Positions 1 through 5,540 of a stretch of 13,383 nucleotides of DNA are shown here, one piece after another. The position numbers and the translations under genes are program-made. The first letter of the stretch is position 1; each line of letters begins with the position of its first letter. The notes under the pieces were generated by a model, which saw nothing but the letters and a program-made list of their open reading frames with translations, did no database searches and was not told the origin of the DNA. The DNA is from Veillonella sp. AM51-8BH (GTDB lineage Bacteria; Bacillota; Negativicutes; Veillonellales; Veillonellaceae), in contig NZ_QSDY01000049.1 in assembly GCF_003463825.1 (NCBI RefSeq), positions 1 through 13,383 of the forward strand, given 5' to 3'.

Positions 1-13
1 ATGATAAAGTATA

Positions 14-136
14 TATAGATAAAGAGAGCGTTAGTATTTAATCGACTTCTTCATTATTTACTCATGAAATAGCTATAGATAAAGAGAGCGTTAGTATTTA
101 ATCGACTTCTTCATTATTTACTCATGAAATAGCTAT
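14..136. repeat. 60-bp tandem duplication (2.05 copies)
   Basis: Bases 14-76 are identical to 74-136, giving two perfect head-to-tail copies of a 60-bp unit (14-73 and 74-133) plus three bases of a third. Perfect identity suggests a recent duplication by slippage or unequal recombination. Part of the second copy (94-116) also forms an imperfect inverted repeat with 142-163, whose outermost 10 bp (gtatttaatc / gattaaatac) match exactly. There is no reading frame through the unit. The right edge supplies the -35 element of the downstream promoter. Confidence 0.93.
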
Positions 137-145
137 TGATATAAT
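117..145 (+). promoter_or_regulatory. Predicted extended -10 promoter for the nuclease-like/beta-CASP unit
   Basis: TTTACT (117-122) is followed by a 17-bp spacer and TATAAT (140-145), with TGA directly upstream of the -10 (137-139), so it is an extended -10 element. The -35 lies in the 60-bp tandem repeat, whereas the -10 exists only where the third, degenerate copy diverges. This would give a leader of about 90 nt before the ATG at 242, containing one arm of the inverted repeat 94-116/142-163. Confidence 0.5.
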
Positions 146-241
146 GAGATTATGATTAAATACCTTGATTGTTTGTATGTAATGTGAGCTAAATTATTGG
201 CTATGTTTAGGAAGTAAATTGCTTTTTGGAGGGAATTTATT

Positions 242-1266
242 ATGGTAGCTTGTAAGCTGTCTATTAAGAAAATATTTGATTGTATTGAGCGAGATGATAA
301 GTTTAAAGAGTTTAAAACAACCTATGGTTTAACTCCTTCTGATGAAATAGGTGGTACAAAATTTGCAGCAAATTTTTATAAGTCAGCTGTTGTAAATTAC
401 AAGGGAAAAGTAACTGGTTCTAAAGACTTGTATAGTGAAGTTATTGCCGAAACCCTTATAAATGATAATTTTATAAAGGACTGGTTAAACTTAATACCTG
501 TAAGACCAGAACATTTTAAGATAAATCATCCGAATACAGATGAAAACGTGGATGCCCTAAAAATTACAAATCGAAAAGAGGAAATCTTAGCGAAGCTATT
601 ATTTTATCAAGGTAACGTCGATGGATTAGGATATATCTTTGATTATCAAACACCTTTAAAAGCGACACAAAATGATTCTTACGGAAAAATAGATTTATTA
701 GGATATAACAAAGATAATAAATGTTATTCTGTCATTGAATTAAAGTATCGGCCTTCTGGCAGTGAGGAACTTTACTACGATGCGTTTTAGAAGCTTATAC
801 ATATTATAGACTTCTAGATATAAAACAGATTAATTCTGTGAAGGAGCATGAGGGTATACAGCAGCTAAAGAAATTACATGGATATAAACATACAAATGAA
901 GCAGAGTTAGTCGTTTTATTTGATGAAAGATCTTGTGCCAAAGAGGACGGTGGAGCAGAGACCAATTTGATGCTTCGTATTGATCCGGATAAACCTAATA
1001 CTCCTAGTTATCCATCCAAAACTGTTGTGTCACAACAGTTTAAAGAATGCAAAGAAATGATAGACTCTAGTAAACGTAAGCGGTTACGATCTTTGTGCGA
1101 AAATATTTTGAAACAAGAGCCTGAATTAAAACAAATCCGTTTTGTTGTATTACAAGCTCAAAAAGTAAGTAAAGCGCCTTATAAAAATAAAGTAGATAAT
1201 TGGTCAGAAAATTTGGATCGTTTATATCGAGCAGAGACATTACTAACTATTCCTAGCAAAGGTTAA
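242..1266 (+). pseudogene. PD-(D/E)XK nuclease-like protein, broken by a frameshift
   Basis: Two adjacent reading frames appear to be halves of one gene of about 341 codons. The first (242-790) starts at ATG after a good GGAGGG site and carries a PD-(D/E)XK-like core: Asp151 in GKIDLLGY, then Glu166 and Lys168 in VIELKYR. It then stops at 788. The second frame is open from 766 to 1266 and continues naturally as TLLRCVLEAYTYYRLLD, so the join probably lies at GAG GAA-(A)CT around 767-771, where one lost A would explain the shift. A TGA at 763-765 in the second frame restricts the shift to 763-787. The second half (an internal ATG/GTG near 838 has no good ribosome site) is charged and of no family I recognise. 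The beta-CASP gene starts 2 bp after its stop. Sequencing error or recoding are alternatives. The specific function is unknown. Confidence 0.72.
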
Positions 1267-1268
1267 GT

Positions 1269-2444
1269 ATGAATATAATTATCCATCGTGGCACTCATCA
1301 GATTGGTGGTAGTGCCATAGAAATTAGTACAGCATCTACTCACATTATGTTAGATTTTGGTAATGAATTAAGTTTAGATGAAAAGTACACACCTATAAAT
1401 CTGGATATAGACGGTGTTACAAAAGGAATGCCGGATTGTGACGGTATTGTGATTTCTCATTATCATATGGATCATTTAGGCCAACTAACCTCTGCACTAT
1501 CAGAAATTCCATTATATATGGGTGAATTAAGTAAGGAAATCGCGCTAATAGGTGCTGAGTATCAAGATAGAGGTTTATACTTGCGCTTATTAGGTGCTAA
1601 TACATTTCGGGGCGGAGATGTCTTTTCTATTGGTGATATACGTATCAGACCTTTAGTTATCGATCATAGTGCTGCGGATAGTTATATGTTTGTCATTGAA
1701 GCAGAAGGTAAACGTGTCTTATATACAGGTGATTTCCGGATGCATGGGTTGCGCCATCACGTATTAGACAAATTAGTTAATACCTATATAGGTGAGGTTG
1801 ATGTATTAATTACAGAGGGCACCTCATTGTCTAGAGACGCAGGTGATTATATATCTGAAGCCACAGTGTTAGACGATATTTCTTCATATATTCAAGATGG
1901 GAAATATGTTTTTGTTATGTGTTCCTCTACGAATATTGACCGTATTATGGGGATTTGGCAGAATATGCCAACTGATAAAGTACTCATTTGTGATGCTTAT
2001 CAGAAAAGAATATTAGATACTGTGATTAACAATGTATATTATGAAAGTTCTTTGTATCGTAGACATGATAGTCCGCTAGTTCTTGATAAAGGCAAGTATC
2101 CTAAATACTATATGGAACATGGATTTGTATCCTTAGTAAGAGGGACAGAAAATTTTATTTCTAAAATTAAAGAGTTCCCTAAAGATGATGTACGTATTAT
2201 ATATTCAATGTGGACAGGATATATTGAGGAAAATCTTCCGTTAAGAAATCTACTAAATATCTATCCATCTTATATATGTCATGCCAGTGGTCATGTGTCT
2301 AAAGATAATTTGATTAAGTTTATAGAATTAGTTAATCCTGACGTTATTATTCCGGTTCACACTGATAATCCTGAGAGATTAGAGGCATTAGTACCTAATA
2401 GAAATGTGTATATCGTTAATGATAATGAGCCATTTATCATATAA
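1269..2444 (+). CDS. Beta-CASP metallo-beta-lactamase-fold hydrolase, RNase J/CPSF-like, short
   Basis: This 391-aa protein has the metallo-beta-lactamase zinc motif H64-Y-H66-M-D68-H69, further ligand candidates at H133 (DHSAADS) and D155 (TGDFRMHG), and beta-CASP signatures. These are TEGTSLSRD (E183), SSTNIDR, YSMWTGY, an HASGHVSKDNL element equivalent to the RNase J HASGH motif, and a C-terminal PVHTDNPE matching RNase J PVHGE. Proteins of this superfamily are nucleases, mostly acting on RNA. It is much shorter than RNase J (about 555 aa) and lacks its C-terminal domain, so it is unlikely to be the housekeeping enzyme. The start lies 2 bp after the stop of the nuclease-like gene, implying translational coupling and a functional pair. 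Base composition is AT-rich, as in its partner, which fits an accessory unit. Substrate is not predictable. Confidence 0.85.
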   Translation: MNIIIHRGTHQIGGSAIEISTASTHIMLDFGNELSLDEKYTPINLDIDGVTKGMPDCDGIVISHYHMDHLGQLTSALSEIPLYMGELSKEIALIGAEYQDRGLYLRLLGANTFRGGDVFSIGDIRIRPLVIDHSAADSYMFVIEAEGKRVLYTGDFRMHGLRHHVLDKLVNTYIGEVDVLITEGTSLSRDAGDYISEATVLDDISSYIQDGKYVFVMCSSTNIDRIMGIWQNMPTDKVLICDAYQKRILDTVINNVYYESSLYRRHDSPLVLDKGKYPKYYMEHGFVSLVRGTENFISKIKEFPKDDVRIIYSMWTGYIEENLPLRNLLNIYPSYICHASGHVSKDNLIKFIELVNPDVIIPVHTDNPERLEALVPNRNVYIVNDNEPFII

Positions 2445-2455
2445 TTCCTTTAAGA

Positions 2456-2592
2456 AATTTCGCATTTGATGTATAATAAATAAAAAGAGAGCCATCAACG
2501 TGTGGTTGCGTTAGGCTCATCTTATAAATGTTTTCTTATGATTGCCTAGCGTGCGAGTATTTTGAATACTCTGTTGCGTTAGGCTTTTGTCT
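2456..2592 (+). ncRNA. Candidate antisense antitoxin RNA with its own promoter and terminator
   Basis: A candidate promoter has TATAAT at 2472-2477 with TTAAGA 16 bp upstream (about 2450-2455, four of six matches). It would start an RNA near 2484. A Rho-independent terminator ends it: hairpin 2544-2584 (outer gcctagcg/cgttaggc, inner GAGTATT 2555-2561 with AATACTC 2565-2571) followed by TTTTGTCTTT. The RNA of about 100 nt would be complementary to the 3' UTR of the convergent hydrophobic-peptide mRNA. A 13-nt direct repeat (gttgcgttaggct) occurs at 2505-2517 and 2573-2585. Convergent 3' overlap is the layout of TxpA/RatA, BsrG/SR4 and Fst type I systems. The same terminator may also stop read-through from the beta-CASP gene. 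Transcription is predicted, not shown. Confidence 0.5.
2480..2518 (-). terminator. Terminator of the small hydrophobic-peptide mRNA
   Basis: Read on the minus strand, gagcc (2518-2514) pairs with ggctc (2493-2489) and inner aacg (2512-2509) with cgtt (2500-2497), followed by tctctttttattt. The T-tract is only on the minus-strand side, so it terminates leftward transcription. The hairpin overlaps one arm of the long inverted repeat shared with the 5' end of the same mRNA. Confidence 0.6.
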
Positions 2593-2597
2593 TTATA

Positions 2598-2675
2598 CTA
2601 TTTGAATAGTGCAAAGAGTGATATTGCTATGGAAATTACAAAAAGAATTAAGTAGTACTTTTCGAATTTGCTCAT
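2598..2675 (-). CDS. 25-aa hydrophobic peptide, candidate type I toxin
   Basis: ATG at 2675-2673 opens a 25-codon frame ending in TAG at 2600-2598. The peptide begins MSKFEKYY, continues with an unbroken hydrophobic stretch of Leu, Ile, Val, Phe, Ala and Ser, and ends FALFK. This gives one predicted membrane span with charged residues at both ends, the usual form of type I toxins. The ribosome site GGTGGTGAT lies 3 nt before the ATG and is an almost full anti-SD match. It is buried in a 7-bp hairpin with a GAAA loop (2681-2698). A TGA-TATACT extended -10 promoter lies upstream and a minus-strand terminator downstream, with a convergent plus-strand RNA over the 3' UTR. I do not recognise the peptide as Fst, TxpA/Hol_Tox, Ldr or Hok; it may be an unlisted family. 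Alternatives are a small membrane regulator or a chance ORF, though the surrounding signals argue against chance. Confidence 0.68.
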   Translation of the reverse strand: MSKFEKYYLILFVISIAISLFALFK

Positions 2676-2680
2676 AGTAT

Positions 2681-2698
2681 CACCACCTTTCGGTGATG
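2681..2698 (-). promoter_or_regulatory. Shine-Dalgarno-sequestering hairpin with GAAA tetraloop
   Basis: On the minus strand catcacc (2698-2692) pairs with ggtggtg (2687-2681) around a GAAA loop (2691-2688): seven pairs including one G-U. The 3' arm is the ribosome binding site of the 25-aa peptide. Sequestration of the toxin ribosome site in a local stem is a known control layer in type I toxins. Confidence 0.7.
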
Positions 2699-2728
2699 GG
2701 CCTAACTCACGTGATGACTCTTAGGATT

Positions 2729-2737
2729 AGTATATCA
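2729..2737 (-). promoter_or_regulatory. Extended -10 promoter of the hydrophobic-peptide gene
   Basis: The minus strand reads TGA-TATACT with the -10 hexamer at 2734-2729; no good -35 is visible at 16-18 bp. Initiation about 7 bp downstream falls at 2722-2721, the first base of the inverted-repeat arm, giving a leader of about 46 nt. Confidence 0.5.
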
Positions 2738-2787
2738 ATGTAATTTTAGGAAAAATAGAATTGACATTTGGTTATATGCCAATTTTT

Positions 2788-2812
2788 GCGTAGTATTTTA
2801 CTACGCTTTTTT
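2788..2812 (+). terminator. Rho-independent terminator of unassigned transcript
   Basis: A 7-bp perfect stem gcgtagt (2788-2794) and actacgc (2800-2806) with loop atttt is followed by six Ts. It points rightward and insulates the MFS gene from upstream transcription. No gene lies directly upstream on the plus strand, so it may end read-through or an unrecognised small RNA over the toxin promoter. Confidence 0.75.
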
Positions 2813-2852
2813 ATTGAAAAATATCAAAACTATATAGGATTAACTTTGTTTT

Positions 2853-2861
2853 TGATATAAT
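2853..2861 (+). promoter_or_regulatory. Predicted extended -10 promoter of the MFS gene
   Basis: TGA-TATAAT (-10 at 2856-2861) lies 50 bp before the ATG at 2911. No convincing -35 is visible. The ribosome site is AAAGTGGTG before the start. Confidence 0.5.
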
Positions 2862-2910
2862 CTAAATAAATACATATTATAGTGCGATTTTACATGAAAG
2901 TGGTGTCTTT

Positions 2911-4095
2911 ATGCTGACGATTAGCAATAAAGGATGGCTTTTTACTTCTATATTAAGTGCTTTGATGGCGTTTACATCGTTGTCGACGGATATTTATTTG
3001 CCTGCCATGCCAGAGATGGGGCGTGATCTCCATGGTGATGCAGAATTAACGTTGACTGGTTTCTTAATAGGTTTTGCGCTGGCTCAGCTTTTTTGGGGAG
3101 CTGTTAGCGATAAAATTGGTCGTAAGAAGCCTTTGATTATGGGGATAGTCTTATTTATTATAGGGTCTGTGGGCTGTGCCTTAAGTTCGTCTATGCTAGA
3201 ATTACTAGCTTGGCGCGTATTCCAGGCCTTTGGTGCTTGCGTAGGACCCATGTTATCACGGGCTATGATTCGCGACTTATACGGTCGGACTGAGGCTGCA
3301 AAAATGTTATCTACATTAGCCATTGTTATGGCTATAGCACCTATTGCAGGGCCGATGCTAGCAGGGCATCTACTCGTGTGGTATACATGGCATTCCATAT
3401 TTTGGTTGCTTGTTGCCATCGGTATTTTAATGCTTGTTGCTATATTAGTCATTCCTGAAACACATCCTGTAGAGAAACGTAGTAAAAAGTCTATAGCACA
3501 TACCTATAATAATTATTGGATTTTATTGCGCAATAAAGGCTTTATGAAATATACACTATGTGTCAGTTCCTTTTATATTGCTATCTATGCGTTTTTAACA
3601 GGTTCGCCTTATGTATATATTGATGTCTATGAGGTACCAAAAGAGTACTTTGGTTATCTCTTTTCTGTTAATATTATTGGTGTTATGTTACTAAGCGCAA
3701 TCAATCGACGTATTGTAAGTGCTATACGTCTCGATAGATTATTGCGATATGCCACATTATTTGCTGCTATTTGTGTATCTGTTGTAATGGGATTGATTGT
3801 CTTAGGCTACCATTCACTGTGGTTAATCGTTATTGGTTGTTTTTTATTCTTCTCTATGAACGGCATCATTGCAGCTGTAACGAATGCATTAGCATTAGAT
3901 AGAGCAGGTAGAATGGCTGGCTCTGGGGCAGCATTATTAGGGGCTATGCAATATGGTAGTGGTATTGTATCATCGTTGATGCTTACCTTCTTGCCAAATG
4001 ACTCGGCAGATCCTATGATGGGGGTCATTACATTATTTGTTATTATCTGCGCCATTATCGCTTTTCCTGAGGATGAAAAATATAATCGTATATAA
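2911..4095 (+). CDS. MFS multidrug exporter, Bcr/CflA type
   Basis: This 394-aa protein has 12 hydrophobic segments, as expected for a drug:H+ antiporter of the DHA1 class. Segment 1 contains STDIYLPAMPEM, the signature of the Bcr/CflA group (motif D1: Asp and Pro in the first span). The 2-3 loop carries motif A, GAVSDKIGRKKPL, at about residues 65-77. A motif-C-like AIAPIAGPMLAGHLL lies in segment 5. Family members export bicyclomycin, chloramphenicol, sulfonamides or small metabolites, and the substrate cannot be read from sequence. Length is normal and there is no break. It appears monocistronic: its own extended -10 promoter precedes it and a strong terminator follows 6 bp after the stop. 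Confidence 0.9.
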   Translation: MLTISNKGWLFTSILSALMAFTSLSTDIYLPAMPEMGRDLHGDAELTLTGFLIGFALAQLFWGAVSDKIGRKKPLIMGIVLFIIGSVGCALSSSMLELLAWRVFQAFGACVGPMLSRAMIRDLYGRTEAAKMLSTLAIVMAIAPIAGPMLAGHLLVWYTWHSIFWLLVAIGILMLVAILVIPETHPVEKRSKKSIAHTYNNYWILLRNKGFMKYTLCVSSFYIAIYAFLTGSPYVYIDVYEVPKEYFGYLFSVNIIGVMLLSAINRRIVSAIRLDRLLRYATLFAAICVSVVMGLIVLGYHSLWLIVIGCFLFFSMNGIIAAVTNALALDRAGRMAGSGAALLGAMQYGSGIVSSLMLTFLPNDSADPMMGVITLFVIICAIIAFPEDEKYNRI

Positions 4096-4101
4096 TATTG
4101 G

Positions 4102-4147
4102 TGAAAGCAAGGGTTTAAATTTGAACTCTTGCTTTCATTCTTTTTTT
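4102..4147 (+). terminator. Terminator of the MFS gene
   Basis: A 14-bp stem, tgaaagcaagggtt (4102-4115) with aactcttgctttca (4124-4137), has one G-T wobble and is followed by ttcttttttt. Its right arm overlaps the -35 of the rpsF promoter. Confidence 0.9.
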
Positions 4148-4157
4148 AGGTTATAAT
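4129..4157 (+). promoter_or_regulatory. Predicted promoter of the rpsF-ssb-rpsR operon
   Basis: TTGCTT (4129-4134), a 17-bp spacer, then consensus TATAAT (4152-4157). The -35 lies within the right arm of the upstream terminator, a compact arrangement. Start is expected near 4164, leaving a leader of about 74 nt. Confidence 0.6.
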
Positions 4158-4163
4158 AGTAAG

Positions 4164-4232
4164 GCTTATTGATGGTAAGCACTTCCTACCCCTATGTGTC
4201 GATAGGGGCATTAGTCCGAAAGAGGAGGTGAT
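4164..4232 (+). promoter_or_regulatory. Structured rpsF leader, candidate S6:S18-binding autoregulatory element
   Basis: The leader holds a 7-bp hairpin, CCCCTAT (4189-4195) with ATAGGGG (4202-4208). It is extended by CTA (4186-4188) pairing with TAG (4212-4214) across a three-base CAT bulge, and flanked by cacttcc and gtccgaaa. rpsF leaders of many bacteria carry an RNA that binds the S6:S18 complex to repress the operon, and position and bulged-stem shape fit. I have not matched it to the covariance model, so this remains a candidate. The perfect SD AGGAGGTGAT follows. Confidence 0.5.
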
Positions 4233-4237
4233 TTTGT

Positions 4238-4522
4238 ATGAACAAATACGAAGTCATGTTTATTGTGAAACCAGCTGAAGAGGAAGCAACTAACGCTGTT
4301 ATTGAAAAAGTAGAAGCTTTAATTGCTCGTGTAGGCGGCACAGTAGAAAAGGTAGATCGTTGGGGCAAGCGTCGTCTTGCTTACGCTGTGAAGAAATTCA
4401 CTGACGGTTTCTATGTATTGATTAACTTTGAAGCAGCACCTGCTGAAATCAAAGAAATCGATCGTGTATTGAAAATCAACGATGAAGTCCTAAGACATCT
4501 AATTGTTAAACACGAAGCATAA
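4238..4522 (+). CDS. rpsF: 30S ribosomal protein bS6
   Basis: Typical 94-aa bS6. It starts MNKYEVMFIVKP, has the central GGTVEKVDRWGKRRLAYAVKK segment and ends in LKINDEVLRHLIVK. In the 30S platform it binds 16S rRNA as a heterodimer with bS18, encoded two genes downstream. The ATG follows a near-perfect AGGAGGTGAT site. ssb begins 19 bp after its stop. Order rpsF-ssb-rpsR is the conserved bacterial operon and marks this stretch as core chromosome. Expression is likely limited by feedback through the structured leader. Confidence 0.98.
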   Translation: MNKYEVMFIVKPAEEEATNAVIEKVEALIARVGGTVEKVDRWGKRRLAYAVKKFTDGFYVLINFEAAPAEIKEIDRVLKINDEVLRHLIVKHEA

Positions 4523-4541
4523 TTAAAGCCTGGAGGAAAAC

Positions 4542-4940
4542 ATGAACTCTGTACAAATTCTAGGTAATTTAGCTCGTGATCCTGAAGTACGCTATACCAA
4601 AACTGGTCGTGCTGTAGCAACTTTCACAGTAGCTGCTACAAACACCTATATTGATTCCACAACAAATGAGACGAAAGAACAAACTGCTTTTATCAACTGC
4701 GTTGCTTGGGGTAAACTTGGTGAAGCGGCAGGCAATCTTCGTAAAGGCAGTCGTTGCTTTGTAGAAGGTCGTTTGCAAACTCGTTCTTACGAGACTCAGG
4801 ACGGTCAAAAACGGTACGTTACTGAAGTAGTAGCGAACTTTGTGGGCCAATCCCTTGATATGAATACTAATTCTTTCGAAGGTGGGTCCAATTTTGATAG
4901 TTTCAGTACAGGCGGCGATGACGAAAACATCCCGTTCTAG
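4542..4940 (+). CDS. ssb: Single-stranded DNA-binding protein
   Basis: A 132-aa SSB with an N-terminal OB fold (MNSVQILGNLARDPEVRYTK through EGRLQTRSYE, about residues 1-105). A short Gly/Ser/Asn linker and the acidic tip DDENIPF follow, the docking peptide for replication and repair partners. It coats single-stranded DNA as a tetramer. At 132 aa it is on the short side because the linker is only about 20 residues. The ATG follows TGGAGG. It sits between rpsF and rpsR, as usual; if it is the only copy, it is essential. Confidence 0.98.
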   Translation: MNSVQILGNLARDPEVRYTKTGRAVATFTVAATNTYIDSTTNETKEQTAFINCVAWGKLGEAAGNLRKGSRCFVEGRLQTRSYETQDGQKRYVTEVVANFVGQSLDMNTNSFEGGSNFDSFSTGGDDENIPF

Positions 4941-4979
4941 TGTCAGGGACTCCTACTAATTCGAAAAGGAGGATTCGCA

Positions 4980-5210
4980 ATGAGAAGAGATAGAGGCAGA
5001 AAGCCAAGAAGAAAAGTATGCGTTTTCTGTGCAGACCATATCGATCAAATCGACTATAAAGACGTTGCTAAACTTCGTCGTTTTACGACTGAACGCGGCA
5101 AAATCTTACCTCGTCGTATTTCCGGTACTTGCGCAAAACATCAACGCAAATTGACTACATCTATCAAACGTGCACGTGCAATTGCTTTATTGCCATTCAC
5201 TGCTGAATAA
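4980..5210 (+). CDS. rpsR: 30S ribosomal protein bS18
   Basis: A 76-aa bS18 with the signature block [50 protein letters not shown]. Cys14 and Cys17 (CVFC) plus the Cys and His of GTCAKHQ suggest the zinc-binding, Cys-containing form rather than the Cys-free form some bacteria use under zinc limitation. It partners bS6 in the ribosome and in the proposed leader feedback. The start follows AAAGGAGG, 39 bp after ssb. Two terminators follow. Confidence 0.98.
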   Translation: MRRDRGRKPRRKVCVFCADHIDQIDYKDVAKLRRFTTERGKILPRRISGTCAKHQRKLTTSIKRARAIALLPFTAE

Positions 5211-5221
5211 TTGATGAATCA

Positions 5222-5258
5222 AGGCGGTACAACCATTTGGTTGTGCCGCCTTTTTGCT
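5222..5258 (+). terminator. Terminator of rpsF-ssb-rpsR
   Basis: The stem aggcggtacaacc / ggttgtgccgcct (one wobble) is followed by TTTTTGCTTTT, directly after the rpsR stop. Confidence 0.95.
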
Positions 5259-5270
5259 TTTATGAATAGG

Positions 5271-5301
5271 GATTATGCGTTTAATGCATAGTCTCTTTTT
5301 T
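5271..5301 (+). terminator. Second, back-up terminator after rpsR
   Basis: Stem gattatgc (5271-5278) with gcatagtc (5286-5293), one wobble, followed by tctttttt. It lies 12 bp after the first terminator. The remainder of the gap, 5302-5480, is very AT-rich and holds no gene I can support. Confidence 0.75.
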
Positions 5302-5483
5302 ATATTCCTTTGATTCTCAGGGATTATCATATTTACTGAATTTAATAAATATTCAATATAATAGATGTAGAAATATATGATGAAATTTATAATAATACCT
5401 TTAAAAATAGAGTTTATATGATTAATCTGTATAAGTGAATTAATCAAACTTATGCATATAATCAGAAAAGCTTATGGTTTTTA

Positions 5484-5503
5484 TACTATAATGTGAGTAT
5501 ATG
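5484..5503 (+). promoter_or_regulatory. Predicted promoter region of the binding-protein/NifB-like operon
   Basis: TATAAT at 5487-5492 is a good -10 but has no clear -35. It is overlapped by an inverted repeat, TATACT (5483-5488) and AGTATA (5496-5501), which could be an operator; in AT-rich DNA this may be chance. The leader to the ATG at 5541 would be about 42 nt. Confidence 0.4.
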
Positions 5504-5540
5504 CTTAGTACTGTAAAGTTCAGTGAAAGGTGGTAAGTAC

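Larger units (their letters stand above)
2488..2722. repeat. Imperfect inverted repeat joining the 5' and 3' ends of the toxin mRNA
   Basis: The arm at 2488-2522 (agagccatcaacgtg then gttaggctcatc) is matched by the inverse complement of 2695-2722 (agagtcatcacgtg then agttaggcccatc). Only a one-base bulge, a loop of a few bases and isolated mismatches interrupt it. The arms sit exactly at the predicted 5' end (about 2722) and just before the terminator T-tract of the minus-strand transcript. The full-length mRNA could therefore close on itself by a long-distance 5'-3' interaction, as known for hok and AapA toxin mRNAs. Confidence 0.7.

Noticed and set aside
14..136. CRISPR-like repeats
   Set aside because: The two 60-bp units are identical over their full length, with no variable spacers and no third full copy, so this is a tandem duplication.
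838..1266. Independent gene starting at 838
   Set aside because: The start has no good ribosome site, and the same frame is open back to 766 with a sensible continuation of the upstream protein, so it is treated as the second half of a broken gene.
2761..2790. Promoter built on the consensus TTGACA at 2761
   Set aside because: At 16-18 bp spacing the -10 positions read ttttgc or similar, and the terminator begins at 2788, leaving no room for a useful transcript.
3084..3452. Minus-strand ORF of 122 codons inside the MFS gene
   Set aside because: It is antisense to conserved membrane segments and motif A and has no SD; it mirrors MFS codon bias.
5187..5447. Minus-strand ORF of 86 codons
   Set aside because: It runs through both rpsR terminators and the 3' end of rpsR, lacks a ribosome site, and its composition follows the AT-rich background.
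5302..5480. Hidden small gene or RNA in the AT-rich gap before the binding-protein gene
   Set aside because: Several TATAAT-like strings and short inverted repeats (for example ataagt/acttat near 5430-5452) occur, but none combines with a -35, an SD or a terminator, and the base composition predicts them by chance.
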